Source: Lepisosteus oculatus (Eukaryota; Chordata; Actinopteri; Semionotiformes; Lepisosteidae). Taken from it: a DNA stretch of 64,000 nucleotides. A program made the position numbers and the translations under genes. Shown here one piece after another: positions 35,501-50,500 of this stretch. The stretch's first letter is position 1. Each line of letters opens with the position of its first letter. The DNA is taken from contig NC_090718.1 of assembly GCF_040954835.1 (NCBI RefSeq), positions 11,299,532 to 11,363,531 on the forward strand, in the 5' to 3' direction. The notes under the pieces are model-generated. The model was not told the origin of the DNA. It ran no database searches and saw only the letters and a list, made by a program, of their open reading frames with translations.

Positions 35501-38500
35501 CCATATACAGAGAAGTGTTTTTAGTAATGAACATTAAGTCTCATTAAGTCAAGCAGGGGACGTTTATCAGAAAACGCCTCTTCCAGAAAACCAGGTCATG
35601 CAAATTTCTGTCTATACCCCAGAACTGTGTGATGCGAATTCGTTCCTTTAATACATACAAGCTTCATCCTGCTTTTGATTTCCGTTCTACTTAATATTAT
35701 TTTGATTGTTTACCTCGAATGGGAAAAAGATTCACAACCAATAACTGAAGATCTTTTCAGGACAGGAATGAGACATTTAGGGAACTCAGTCGCACAGAGA
35801 TCAGGGCAGGACGGCTAACCTTCAAAGGAGAGCTCCTTCAGCCTGGCATTGGAGCGTGCCTCCTGGACCTTGTCAGTCAGGGACTTCCAGGCCTCTACAG
35901 GGAGGAAAGGAAGAGAAAGAGGCGCAGTTGAGGAAGAGTGTATCGCTTCTGAAGTGGAAGCCCCTTGTGTGAGCTTAAAACTGGAAAAACACCAACACAC
36001 AAACTCTCCATGGCTTACAGCACGCATCAAGATCCACATATAAAGCACCCTCCACCTCCTGTACTGACTCTATGGCTTCTGTTTTTAGGGTTTTCTCAGT
36101 TATATACAATCATAATGCACCACTGAACAATATAAGAAACAAACAGAATGTTAAAAAATAAAACCACACAAAGCACTTGTAAAATCTTATTATTACTGTT
36201 ATTATTTTAATAACCGGAACCATCAATAACCATCAAGAACACAACTAGTACTACAAGGCGTATTTAAAACTGAGAACAAGACACTTCTTTATGTAAAGAC
36301 TGCCCAGGTGTACTGTCTCAGAAGGCATCTTTCAAGAACAAGCTGGATCAGATTCTCAGATCAATAAGTTACTACTAATTATGCCTCCGGTCTTCTCGTT
36401 TCTAACCTTTGTTATGCTCTTGTGCTCTTTTTCTTTTTTCTATTTTATTGAGCAGTGTTCAGAAATCTCTTTAAAAAAAGCATGTGCAACAGCAATGTCA
36501 TCAGCACCAACAAACAAAACAAAACCTCAGAGAACATTAACAGGAGCTGTAAGCTGCTGTGATTTAATTAAGACAAATTGAAAAAGGCATCTCCATCAAA
36601 ACCTGAAGTACAGCAATTTAAAGCAGTTTAATTAAACCATTAAAGGCTTCTGATTTAATGTAACGCAAATGAGTGTTCACTGTGTCTGAGTGCCATCTGT
36701 AGGGTAACAGGCCAAAAAAGAAGGCTTAATGATAAAAAGCATGAACTCAGGAGATGAGGAGGTCCGACACTGGACAAAAACAGGGGTCAGAGGTCACCTT
36801 CAATGCTCTCCGACCGGATCTGGAAGCCGTCGTCGCTGCAGATCTCAAACATCAGCCCTTTCTTCGGCTTCCTGTCGGCCGGCCTGTCCTTCTGCTGCTG
36901 CTCCTGCCCCTTCTGCTGCGCCCCCACAGCCCGGGGCTCCCCGACTGACGTGGCGTGGGGCGGAGATGAGAGCGAAAGATTAGCCAGCACTCGGACTGCT
37001 CACAAATCACTTTGCGGTTGCTACAGATGTAGTCTTTCGATCAGGAAGAGGAGCAAGGACTGAAGAAAACTCCTGCAGCCATGCAAGCGTTTCCTGATCT
37101 ACCGTGTGCACGGCCAGTGCGGGCGCAGCTCACCTGTGGCCTTGGGTTTCTCCTCGGGGGTCTCCAGAGCGCTGGTGCCCTGGGCAGGAAGTGCCATGGT
37201 CCCATCAGGAGCCTCACTGCAAGCACACAACCCCAGCAGGCAGTGAGACACAGACAGAGACCACAGGCTCCTCAAAAACACCTGCTAACTGCCACAGCCA
37301 AGGGCTGGTCAACACTGCTCGTGTGGTGTGATGGATCAATGGAACAACCACGCTCAAGGCTGCCCATCGTTTGATCAGTGGAGCCATTGTGCAGTTCATG
37401 ACAGAAATCCCTTACAGACATTTCTAGTGGTATGCCACGGCAACACTGCACAGCGAAATTCTGGGAAAGCAAGGAGAAACCATAGGAAAAACTGCCATGG
37501 CAGAGTCAAATGCACGAATAGCGTGGTAAACCTTCACCAGGCATGTCACAAGCTACCGTATATCTTTACCACTGCCACTAGCCTCCCTCCCAGCTCCAAA
37601 ACAAAACCATTATCAGTGTCGTCACGGTGAAGTGCAAACATGCACATTCTTACTCCACTAACACAATTGAACACAAGCGAAATGAGCAACAGGACTTCTC
37701 AGCAAGAGAGCTGTTTCAGCTGAACATCCTGATGCATTGTGTCTTTAATGGAAAGGGTGAGAGGAAATAGCAGGGTAGAAAGATGGAACTTTTACTTGGA
37801 CAGCTCAGTCAGAATGTGAAACCTGGGAAACGATTCCCAGACTCGCACTATGCAGGACTCACCCCTTCCTCGCCTCCCTCTCAATATCCATAGGTTCAGG
37901 AGAGACAGGACCTCTAGCCCTAGAAACACACACAATTACAAGACTTTAGATTTCAGTCATATGGATATATTTCCACAACTTGCTACACCACATGCTTAAC
38001 AAACTGTTTGTATTATGGAAGACAAGTGGAATAGAGAAACTGGTTTAAGACCCACATGGAACATTATACAGTTGCAAAGCTTGATGGCAGCTTCCCACTG
38101 AGTCGAGAGAAGATGCATCTTCAACTCAAACTGCAGTTACACGGGTGGAGAAACCGATATGATCTGGGTCTAATGTGATCGAACTATCAATGATTAAATC
38201 TGGGTGTAATGTGTATTCTGACTTTTTTGCTGAGCGAGAGGTGTAAAAAAACAAAAGCAAAGGCAAGGTTCTCAGCTTGCAAAACGAGCCGCCATCTATT
38301 TTTCACGCTCTCCTGCAGCACCGTCTTATTTGACATACTGCAATCTCCACAATCTTCACAGCTCGCCACCTAATCCCTCCCCCATGACAGAAGTGTGTGA
38401 AACATTTCTCACCAACGGCACTGCAGGCCCGCAGGTGTCCAGCAAGTCACAGGGACAACGGGATCCCAACCCTGACCAGCTAATCCCAACCCGAGCCCAG

Positions 38501-41500
38501 TGGTACTATGCCGGTTGTGCTTTGCCGCTTGGACAAACTCCCCCTCTTACCCTGGAGCGGAGGAATCTCGGCTGCCGGCGTTGGCCGCCCCCTGCTTTTC
38601 CCGAGGGCTATCCACGTGCATCGGCTTGTGCTTCTTCCCACTGCCTTTATCCGGGCTGGGCTGCGTCCGCTTCACCTTGACCTTCCCCTTCCCAGTGGCC
38701 TCGCTGGCCGCAGCAGTTAGTGCTGGAGCTGCCGCTGATGCTGCTGCTCCCGCTCCCAAGTTCGCCGTCTTGTGCGCCTGTTGCTGGTCCGAGGCCCGCG
38801 AAAGCGGAGTCGCCCTCGAGCTCTGCCCCGAGGTGCCCAACGTCCGCACCCTTTCCGGCGCCGCAGTGCTGGGCGCTAGCGGCGTGGGGGCTGATATGTT
38901 GGCGCTTGTGCCGTGGTCGAGCGCTTGAGGTTTGTCGGCCAGCAGCGGAGTCACTGGGTAGTGCTGCAGGTGGTAGCCGCCTTCCTGGTCGGCCGGCTGG
39001 GTGACGGGCATGCTGATGGCCTGAGGGGAGGGCAGTACGCAGATGCTGCTGGTGTTGGGAGTCGGAACTGGGCCGCTTAGCTGGGAAATCATACCAGGCC
39101 CAGGCTGCAGCACCATCTGCTGCTCAGGGAGGCCCAGACTCTGCTGTGTGGCTTTGAGGATTAGGTTGCTGATGGATCCTGTGATGTCTGCTGGTCCCAG
39201 GAGCCCTGGGGTGCTAAGGGATACGGATCCTGGTCCCAGGAGGTTGCCAGGCCCACTGGTTGGCATAGAAACAACATTCAGCACAGGCTGGTTGGGATTC
39301 AGACCAGACATTGTGCAGGGTACCAGGTGTGCGGAAGACTCATGCCCAAGGATGCCTGGTTGTCCAGCCTGGGCAACCATACCCTGGGGCAACAGAGGTG
39401 CCTGCTCAAAGTACACTGCGCTCACCTCGGATTTGGGGCGCTTGATGATGTTGGGAACTGTCCGGTGAGACGTAGCTGCTGCTGCTGTAGCCAGAGTGCC
39501 AAGCTCCACCAGCCTGGACTGCCCCTGTATTCCTGCAGGAATCTGGGAAGGTGAGAAGTTGATGAGGGTCATGTTGGGCGCAACCTCCGAGGGGGCTAAC
39601 GTTGGTTGGGTCCCCGAGCGTGCTAGCTTCTTGGTCTTGCGTGGCTGGAGCCGGGAAATGGGGCGCTTCTTGCCATGGCCTGAAGCAGGTGCAACAGAGG
39701 AGGGAGAGCTAGATGTAGAGCTGGAGATGATGGAAGAGGCCACAGCAGCCAGCTCGGGTCGGTGACCAGCCTCAGAGACAAGCATCTGGGGGTCCTGGGA
39801 ATGCTGAACCCCAATGCGAAGGCTGGAAGTGGTACTGGGAATTCCAGTCGGGAAGCTTGCCTGTGTTGCACCAGCAAAAGCATGGATCTGGGGGTGATGG
39901 GGCATGGGAACCAAACCTTTACCAGCAGTAGGGAAAATGGACTGAGAAGTGGATATTCCAGGGTTCAAACTTGGTGCTAGCGCCAATCCTCCAGTCATTG
40001 ACGCCAAGACTGAGGAGCTGGTGTCCATGACGCCAGCAGTTGTGCTGACTGATGGCGCGATCTGTATCTCTTGAGTGACCCCATTGGGGAGAGTCTGAAA
40101 GACATAGAGGGGCTGCATGTGCTGGTTAACCACAATCAGTTTCTCTGTGCCTGGCTTGAGATGGGTGGCAGTGGTCTGAACGGCGGTGCTTGCTACCTGG
40201 GTTGGGCCAGGACTCTCTGCAGTGGCAGGCATGTACTTCTGCCCTTGCAGTGGGATGGTAGGCGAACTGGGAAGTCCAGGTGTACCAGAACTTCTGGCTA
40301 AATCGCTGCTAGGCTCCACAACCTGACCAATTGGTGGACTGGTCATACGGTCTCCTTCTAGACGGGTGGGGATGAAATGCTCAGGGGTCATGTGGCCTTC
40401 TGTGACTTGTGACTCCCCGCTGCCTGCTCCCCCTTGCTGGGTCTCACTGGAAGCACTGGTGGCCCCTCGCGATTTGTCACCACCTTTCTCAACCTCCTCT
40501 GAAGGCAGAGACAGAATGGAGCGCTCTGGGGGCTCAGGAATCAGGGCACTGTGGTTCTGGTTGGCCACCGAGGGGCTGCGTGTGGTCAGCACAGAGAGGT
40601 CAGAGGGCAGCTCCAGTGGGAGGTCATATTGCTCTTCCCCAGGAATGGAAGCATTTACTCCGCTCTCTACGGGCTCAGTGCTGGGCAGCTGCTGGGAGAA
40701 GTCCTCAAACAGCCCGATGTCCTTGCCCCGGTTGCCATCGAGCCCGAAGCCCTCATCCAGAGACAGAAGCTCAGTGGAAGAGGTCTCAGGTTGCTGTCCA
40801 AGAGCCTGCATGGAGGGCGTGTTGAGCACAAACTCCATGATGTCGGAGGGAAGGATATTGCCACAGTCGTCGCTGTTGGTGTTGTCCGAGTCAGATTTCA
40901 ACAGCTCTGTGTTGAGGGTGAGCTGAGCCTCCAGGGGATCCTGCCCCTGTGATTTCACGCTACTCAGGGGAAGGCAGTTTTCCAGCTTGTTTCCATCCTT
41001 AAGGCTCTTTCTGGTGTCTCGACTGTTGCTGACACCACCATTATTCCCAGCTCCTCCACCACGGTTTTCAGCTTCTTTGCCAGTGCCCGAATCCTCACAT
41101 GACCCCATATCCAGCTTCTCTCCCCGGCTATCTTTGCTCTTTCTCTTGCCAGTGCTCTGAGTGGTCTTGCCCGATGTGGAGGAGGTAGCAGCAGTGCTAG
41201 TGGCGTTCACGCTGGTGTCACTTTCTGAGCCATCATCTACGCCGTCCAGCTGGCCAATCTGTGGGCGGCCCAAGTGGTCCATTGCTCTACCTCCTCCTTC
41301 TTCCCCTATCCGGTCCTCTTCTCCCGACTCCTCCTTGAGGAAGCCATGGAGCTGGGAGTCCCTTCCGAGGCACTGCTCTATCCCTCCTTCAGGGGTCAGC
41401 CCACGACCCGGGTTGATAATAGTGTGAGTGAAATTGTAGTAATAAGCGTCCTCGTCGCTGCCCTGGCCCACGACCCCCTCTTCATCCTCTCCGCTCTCGC

Positions 41501-44500
41501 CCGAGGAGGAAGTCGTCATGTCATCCGCCCCGTCCACCTGCCCTTCCGCTGCTCGCTTGCTGCCCCCGCCTCCTGACCGCTTCTTTCCCGAAGAGGAGTC
41601 CCCGCTGCTGTAAAAGGGAATGTCTTCTTCACCGTAGGAGCGAACGCCGTAGAAGGGCGTCAGGCCAAAAAACATGTTGGACCGTGCACGGGCGCTGCGC
41701 CGAGGGTAACGCCGCTTCACCGAACCAGCACTGTCGCTGTCGTCCTCATGCTGTTTGACTCCACAGCTGCTGTCGCCACTGCCGTCTTGAAGGGCGTGCT
41801 CAGCAGTGCCTTCTGGGCTGTCCTTCTGAAAAACCCCATCATCCCCAGCACTGTGCTGGGCACCAAGGAGATGCGCCACTCCTTCCTCCTGCGGGTGCTG
41901 GGCTTCCAGTTCCGAGCCCTTCGAGCTCATGCAGGGCGGAGAAAACAGGAGGCTCCGCGACGATTTCTTGTGAGACCCCAGGGGAGTAGAGGACGTGGAG
42001 GTTGATGTGGTCGTGGTAGAGGAACTGCTGACGGTTTTAGTCCCATTAGGGTCCATTTTCAAGGGCGTAAGTGTCACCTTGACTGTGCGTTTTTTCTGGG
42101 ACACCGATGCCTCTTTCCCTGATGTTTCTGTGTGAGCTTGTGAAGCTCTGAACCCTTTTTCTGAGCCACACTTGTGCTGCGTCCCCCCAGGGGCGCTCGT
42201 GCTGCTGGTCTTCTTCTCTGAACCAGGAAATCTCTCTTTACACTTCAGAGATTTCTCTCCCACCGGACTCTCAAAATTCTCAGGGTCCAGCTTCCCAGAG
42301 CCTTTGGCATTGCTACTCACAGACTCCATGACAGAGGGGTCTGAGGTTTGCGTGGTACTGTTCTGGGGCGTCTTCTCCTTCTCCTTCGTCGTTTCCTTGC
42401 CCCCCACTGCTTTCACTTTGGAACGTTTATCTTTGGGGTTGGGAATCCCGTGGCTGGCCCCCGGGGGTGGGGCTGCCAGCAAGCTGCGCTTTACGGTGTC
42501 CTCTGCTGGCCTTGGTCCCGATGACCACGCGGTCTTTACCGCGGGCAGTGCGCTGGGCATTGGTAGCTGCTCGCGGGGCTTCTTCACCCCACCTTTGTGA
42601 TGCAGAAGAGGAAGAGGAGGAGGGGGAGGGGGAGGAGTAGAGCCAGGTTTTGGAAGGTCTTTGGAGGACACCGCAGCTGTAGAATTTCCGTCTTTCACTG
42701 GCTCGCTGCTGTTGGCATCCTTTGGTAGCGCAGCCAAATGGTGCCTGGACGCCAGGCTAAGCCCAGCTGAAGGAGCCGTGTCTTTGGTGCTGCCTTGCTT
42801 CCCCTTTTCGGTCTTTGAGCTGCTGTTGCTTCTCCTGTGGCTGGTGAGGACAGCCGTCGCCACCGGAGGGGACACCTGGCTCTCTCTGGACAGCGACGGT
42901 AGTTCTGCGCCACTTGTGGAATTCTGTCCTGCTGACTTGCCCACGCTGTCCCTGCCGCCCTCTGCCTTCCTCTCCTGGGTGCTGCTCCCGTTCTTCCGGG
43001 AGGCCCCAGGGCTGGTGCTCCCGGACTCCCGAGCGTGACCACCCCCTCCACCACCACTCCGGCTCTCCGCATCCCAGCTTCCGGGCTCGCGGGGGTTGGA
43101 GGAGAGGGAGGGGGCGGAGGAGAACCCCCCCGACCTCCCCAGCGGCCCCCCACCCCGCGAAGGGGAGGTGACCCGCTGTTTGGGCTGCTGCGGGGAGATG
43201 GAGGAGGTGCTGTGGCGCCGGGACCCGATGCTCCGAAGGCCGGAATTGAGCAAGGGGTCGCCCACGGTCACTATCTCGTGGGTTGTGGGAGAGGGGTCCC
43301 CTAGAAAACAACAAGACATGAGACGGATTTGAATGGACTTCATCAATGTGGATTCTTTACATTATTAAATCTTTAAATTATTAAAGGATTGTGCATTTCA
43401 AACCGTATAGTTTTCCTACAATGACAATTTTTCAGATTGTCAGATGTTATCAATTGCTACTCAACAGACAATGAATGCCTACAAGGTGCAGTTACCTGCC
43501 GAAGGAAGAGGCCTGGAGCTGGGAGATCTGTGACAGGGGGGGTAGCTGGGGTGCCTGTTGCGGGTGGCTGCCTGTGGCTTTTGGGGTGACGGGAGAGGCT
43601 TTTTGTCGGCGGGGCGCGCAGGTGCCATGGAGCCGGGGAGTGGGCACATCTCAACGTCTGTGCAAAAGAAAGACAGCGTCTCACCACCTTGCCCTTCGAG
43701 CTCCACCTCGTCTAGGGCCAAACCCATGTAAACGATGAGTTTTCTGTTCCAACTCAAGCATCAATCAATTCAAAGGCAACAAAAAATGAATATTGCGAAC
43801 AAAATAAGAATTGGGCCACGCATAGTTAGATCAGCCTTAGGACTGAAGTGGACTCATGAACACACTGCTCCAATTTGTGAGGATGGTTGGGATGTACCAA
43901 ACTGAACAGTGAACCACAATGTGAAGCAACGCCCCACACTCTGAGCAATGACACATGAGCACGGTGGCCTACAGGATAACCTGACCATCACACCGTATTT
44001 CTCAGAGAGATTAACCCACCGAGGCCAACAAGGAACCACTGAAAGTGGTACAACAGAACCTGTCAACACAGCGCGTCTTTCAAAAGCACATCCATTCTTC
44101 CCTGCAGTCGAACGGTGTTGTGACCCCGCTCTTACCTGTGACCCTGGGGGGGCTGTGGGCGATGGTCCGATTCTCCTCCCGTTCCACTGTGCTGTCCACA
44201 TCGGCCTCCACCACCGGTGGGTGACATACCAGGATCTTGCAGGTGTACACGCAGCGCTTGCGGGCGTCCAGGGTGCTCCAGTACACTCGCGAACACCTGT
44301 CAGGACAGCGAGACGGCGACGTTCAGGGATCTGAGATTCCGAAATTCAGAGCAGAGGGCCTATTCTGCAGCAGCATGTCTGTGCAGGAATTGCTGTCAGA
44401 CTGTTTCTGGTTTCTGCATTATTCACGGTTGGGTTTTCCACCTGCAGCTAAGCTTTTATAAAGGAAGTCTTCATTGTGAGGATGAAACTTTGCACGCATA

Positions 44501-47500
44501 CCTTTAGGAAATAGAGGGGTATATGCAAAGCCCAGCCCTCCTCAAAAATGATTTGTTAACTAGACCAAGCATCTCCGAAGGCTGGAACTTACTGATAGCC
44601 AATGGGGAAGAGCTTGCGTTCGCAGTCGGAGAGTTCGGTCAGGATCCCCAGGCAGTCAACAGTCATGGAGCCTTTGTAGAAACACGAGACATATGGTTAT
44701 ACAGTTCACTCCATCAAACTCTTTTTCTGTAGTGCCCTAGTCAGACCATCACACTCCAAGAGATTAACCCACTGACACCAGAGGGGGTCTGTGACACTGA
44801 CAGCTAACCTGTCAACACAGAAAATTATTAAAAAGCATCCTCCCTCTATCTATCCAATGCTGATCAGAGGGTGCAGAGCAGAACTATACACCCAATGGAA
44901 TGCCAACACACTCAAGCACAAATGGATAATTCAGAAACGCTAGGTAATCTAGCCAGCTTTGGAAAGTGGGCTTGTTGTTTAAGCATCCCACAGGAAGGCA
45001 GAAAAAACAAGCAACTTATCCAACTGGCCCTATCCAGAATTGAGCAGCATTAAAATCCAGTGCTCATGTGGAGCCCTTCAGAAGTACAATGAATGAAAAA
45101 CCCAAGATCAGACGCATTCTATTTTAAAACCAACTTCTTTGAGGAAACAAAACAAACATATTAGCAACCAAAAACACAGTACACCACAGGGTGTACTGAA
45201 AAGCAAGTACTACATTAGATTGACCTCTTGCGGGTCCGGTACTAAACTACACTGAGGAAATTTAGCTTTGTAATATATCTGACAAAAGGAAGCTGACATC
45301 TAGCCGAGGCACAGTGACCTATCTCAGCTTGCCAGACAAACACAGACATACCAATCATCAAGTGAATGTTTTCTGGTTCCAAGCCATTAAGAAACTTCCT
45401 CCGGAGGCTGATCCCTTCGAAATCCACCAGGATCCGCCGCGTGACCTCGAACCCCGTCTCCGAAACCACCTGCAAGAGCCGAAAACAGGCAATCACAAGA
45501 CTTAGGCTGGTTCCTAATCCAATACATTTGGCACCGGCAGTGATCCAATAACGATGCTCACAGAGAAAGGGGGAGTGTTATCACTCAAATACACTTGAAT
45601 GTACAGTCTACAGGGGACACCACATGTTGCATACTTTTAGAAATTTGGAATTGACCTTCGCCAAGAGGAAGCAGTTCGAAAATGGATGGATGGATATTTC
45701 TGCCTGTGACTCCTCTAGGGGGAGAATGAGCACCAGCAGACACGCACACCAGCAAGAGCCACAGTGCCTTACAGGTGAGCTGGTTTCCACTTGACAAGCA
45801 GTGGTGCTCTCGGCTATCACTGCAAGCCTAAGAGCACCCCACAGGTCTCGGGAGACGTGGTTTCAAGGGAAATAGAGGAGAATCTGACCAACGACTGCCC
45901 ACATTACCCAGGCAGCACTCTGACAATTGTGTGCCAGTTTCCTTTGGGTAACCCTTGTCTGAACTGGCTGAGCTGACCCAGGTTCGAACCAGAGGACTAT
46001 TCCCTGGTTACATCACTTGGGGATCCCCAACTTTGCGTTGGCTTTATGCAAACCTTTGTAAGTTTGGTTTAAAGGAGACTAAGGATTTATAAACCACTGC
46101 CACAGCTACAGGTGTCTTAAATTGTGGGGGAAACCCTGCATAGTGAAGACTCTGAAAGGCCTGTAACAAACCATACAACCAGGTAGTCAACTGCATTGAT
46201 GTAGTAAAACCCTGATAAGGTGCTGAGAGAGATTCCGTACAGGAGTTCCCAGTGTCCTGAAAGAAGTGTAAAACCATGTCCGGTCACAAGAACCCCTTAC
46301 CTCGCCCTTTATGAGATCACGGTGCCTCTGGCAGTACACCTTCTTGTCCTCCAGGAAGACGCAGTGCCGCAGGCGGGCACACATGAAGTGGTAGTTACTG
46401 GTACAGGAGGTCAGGCAGCAGCCCACTGTGGCCCCAGGTCTCTGGCAGTGCTCACAGCGCTGGCAGGGTGGAACAGGACAGCCATGAGCCCGGGATTCAC
46501 AGAGCTTGACAGAATGGCTTGAAACGCTATTCACAGACTTGAGTGCCGTATTCCCCAAGGTTGCACACACATACAGTGAAAGGAAACCATAAAAGAATGG
46601 TTTATCAACAGCTGACAACTCTCAGCTCTGGAAGTGAAGAGGAAACCTGCTTACAGCAGGCTTGATGTCTGTGGGCTCAAGCTTCCCACCAGACAAATTT
46701 CTCACTGCATGCTTAAAGAATTGGAAATGATAACCATTTCACAGCTGATTTCCATAAGGAAAACCAGGTGCCGTGTCTTCATCCACACGCCCAAACTGGC
46801 AAGAAATTGGATCCCAAAAAGCTCTCGACTGCCCCCTGCCCAGCTCGTACCAGCTGTTTTCCCCGGATGACAGCCATGTGGACATTCTTCAGTGAGCCAT
46901 CGTCATCCTCAAACACCTCCGCCGACCACAGCGCACAGTTGACGTGGGTCCATTCGTTCTGTCCAATGTACAGCAATCTCCCACCATCCTGAAAACAAAA
47001 AACAGCACCCGTCAGCAGGCTTTGTCCAGAAAGGACACAGGGCAATCTTCAAATAGTCATTCCCATTCCAGTATACAGTATATACAACCAGTCTATAGTA
47101 TATATACTTCCAGCATACAGTATATACAGCTCCTTTTTTTTAGCATATATTTGTATGTCCTTTTCAACCATCAACTGTGGCTTAAAACCGGGCATTATGA
47201 CATTAAAGGCTGATGATGCTATGCAGTCAGTGAGGCGGTGGTGCCGTCTGTGGGCAACAGCAACACTCACATTGGTGTTGTCGTCGCCGTACTTCAGACA
47301 CAGGACGCACTGCCTGTTGTCACTCACCCCCGGCGGGGGGGCGAGTTCGGGGCTGTCCTCTCGACTGAGGTCCGCACCTGACAGGAAAAACACAGAGACG
47401 TCAGCCTGTTCTGGAACAGACACAATACCACACTCGAAGTGCACGCTTCTCCAACGCCTGCTCCGGCGCCAGGCCCCACGCTTTCTGTGGGGCAAGCTCG

Positions 47501-50500
47501 TTCTGTATGACAGGAAAAGCAACCTTCCCAGAGTCAATCCAACCTGACCCCGTCCCCCCCCCCAAAAAAACTGCTTTTTTGCCATTACAAGTAAAGGGCT
47601 TTGAGTGGAGTGTCCAGAAAAGCGCTATATAAGGGTAAGAAATTATTATTATTATTAGTTTCGAAGGCATGCTGTGTACAGTACAGCATTCCCAAGGTCC
47701 AAGGTAGGAAAACATTGTAAAGGCATGGTACAGCCATACAAATGCTAAATTGTACTATGGTAAACTTAACACAACAAGTTTTCCAAAGGGAACCTTTGCT
47801 CCAAGGTGTTGACCTGTTGAGCAGGCATTAAACCCTACAGCAGCAAAAACACGCCCTCACTTGCATACACTCAGAGTCTCTCGTCTTCTACAGTGTAACA
47901 GCGGCACAATATCCTTCCTTGCTCTGTTAAATTTTCCCTCTTCTTTCGGGTGTTCTCACCACGAATAGGCGGGGGAGGCGGGGGTGGCGTGGGCGCGGGG
48001 GAGTCGGAGTCTCCGGGCCCTTTGGCGCGGGGCGCAGGGATGATCTTCTTCATGGGCGGTGGCTGCTCGGCTCGGGCGATGTCCTCCCGCTCCTGCCACT
48101 GTGCATAATTGTGGTCGAGAGAGGGGGGCAGCACTGCGTTGGGGAGCAACCCACTACTGCAGGGAGAGAGAGAAGAAGAGATGGGGAAGCACAGCCCATT
48201 AGAATACACTGCTGGTCCGGCAGATTACAGGTTAGCCTTTCTGCACAGGAAACGAACAGCTAACACCTTCAGGCAACGTTACGGTCATGCTACATCGCTG
48301 TACAAACCACTTGCCAACTTCAGATTCTTCAGTAAAGCTGCATAAAACAACTGTATATATCATAATCGGTAAGAAAAAACGTTTTTAGTTTATATTTATC
48401 CTAAACGTCAAACAGCTAGGTTTTGAAGAAGCCCAAAAACCACAATACACACATCAAGGCTTGCATACTATAAATTACTCAAAACATGACCCAAAACTGG
48501 AATATGTCTCTTATTCCTTTGTAATTGGCACTGACAGAAAGAGCTATTTACTTTCATTCTACCTTGACCTTAAATTAGTACACTTAATATTAAAAATGTC
48601 AACAAGGTGACCTTTGTGTTTTTCCCCACCTGTCCTCTATGTAAGCTAATACTCAACAGAACATTCAGTGTCCCCAAAAGCAATCGGCACTGTTCTGCAG
48701 GAAAACAGCTACCTCTGTGTACAGGTGCAGACAGGAAGGGCACCGTGCAGTCCCTGGAGGGTCTGAGTCTCAGCCCTGGGGTAGCAACCACTGAGCAACA
48801 GACCACACAACACGCCCCACTCCCACTGCTCTTCAGCACGGGCAGCAGTGTTCTCCCAACGGACAGCCCCAGTCCTTGAAGGACTGCAGAGAACTCCGGT
48901 TCTCATTCCGCCTCTGATCGTGATGACTTACCAAGCAGGACACTCATTTGAGACAGACAACAAACGAACAGACAAAGCGCAAAATCTTCTTGCACTTCTC
49001 ATCTTGTATTAGTTTTGCAGGGTATTTGTAAACTTTGAATAGACTGTGACCTCTAAATCCCATTCCAGAATTCATTTGCTGAGGGACCGAGGAGTCATGA
49101 AACGGACCCCATACCAGACTTCAACAAAGACCATGAGCTCTTCTCTTCATTCTATAGAGATAATCAAATGTTTAATCAGCATGTCTTTTGGGGTGCAAAA
49201 CGGCACTTCTTAATCCACAGAGCTGCTGCTATTTGAAATACAGTGACTACATCGACGTTGTAGAAGGTGCCGCGCTGGGAACGAGAGACGGCTCGTTTAA
49301 TTAACAAACGATCAAGTAATGAAATGAGAGACTCGCCACAGGCTTTTCTCCTGGTCCCATTTGGAATTTCCCATTCCTATGGAATCCTCACAGCAGAACT
49401 TGCGGTGATGCCTCCAGAGCTCTCTGCCATGACAACAAAGATCATACTCACTTTGAGGAGATCTTGTTCGGCTCCCAGAACCGGGACTCCTTCACCTTGA
49501 ACCAGGGGAACACCCTCTCCATTTGCTGAAACACAACACAGCCAAGGTCACTTTAAACGTCAACAAAGGAGCAAGAGACCTGAGTCGGCTTTATAAGAGG
49601 ACATATGAGAAACTTTCAGAGCAGAAGAGAGTGGGCATTATCTTTCACATCATGCTTGCTATTTTCTACCACAGAAAGCATTTTTAATAACTACATAAGA
49701 GCTGGAAATTAACAGCCAATGTTGGTCTCTTTTATTCACACAACACAAAATACCAGGTATCCTCTCCTCCCTCTAGGTTCAACAGCAGATAAAGTGCTAA
49801 CAGGATAATGGGCTTCTCAAAGACATCTTACATAAACTGGTCAATGGACAATGAGCAAATTCTGCAGGGTTTTGAAGATAAGAGAAAGCAGTTGACCACA
49901 CAATCCCTTTTTTTTCCAAGCCACACTACTTTCTGAGACTGCCTGGTTGCAGTAAGTAGTAAGTAAGTAAGGCCCACCCCTAAATGTCAGCAAAAGATGA
50001 CTGATGAAAAACAGTGACGTGAGATTTGCCACTGAAGACCAGGTGTCTTCACTTTTCAGACCAGACTCTCCACTCACCCGGATGAAGAAGCACTTGACCA
50101 TGCTGTTGGCCTTCTTGTTTTCTGGCTGACCCCCATCCGAGTTTATGGCCGTCTGAATGATCTTCACAATGTCGTCGCTGAACTCCAGCTGGAAGCACAC
50201 GCCCAGACAGACAGGAGAGCTTTACCTCTGGACTCCCGGTTCGCCACACAGAAGACAAATTTATCTGCCCCAGGTGCTCCGGCCTATTCGTGGAAACACT
50301 CACACCCCAGCCTGTGGCTGAGGTGGCCTGTGTGGTTGTAAACTAAGAATGATTCATTTTTGCATAATGACTGGTATGACCGCAGGGACAAAACATATGT
50401 GAATGAATTTTTTTTAAAAAAACAGGGAATGTCACGGACACCTAATAGGAGAAGGACAAAAGAAAAGGGAGAAAAGACCCAGAGAAAGCTGTGCTAGAGT

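Noticed and set aside
37914-37921. Alternative acceptor for exon 28 six bases upstream
   Set aside because: It would place an in-frame TAG immediately after the junction.
40366-40926. 186-codon plus-strand ORF
   Set aside because: Antisense shadow of kmt2a exon 27; no family resemblance.
45960-46010. B-box-like GGTTCGAACC as a tRNA gene
   Set aside because: No A box at the right distance on either strand and no cloverleaf.
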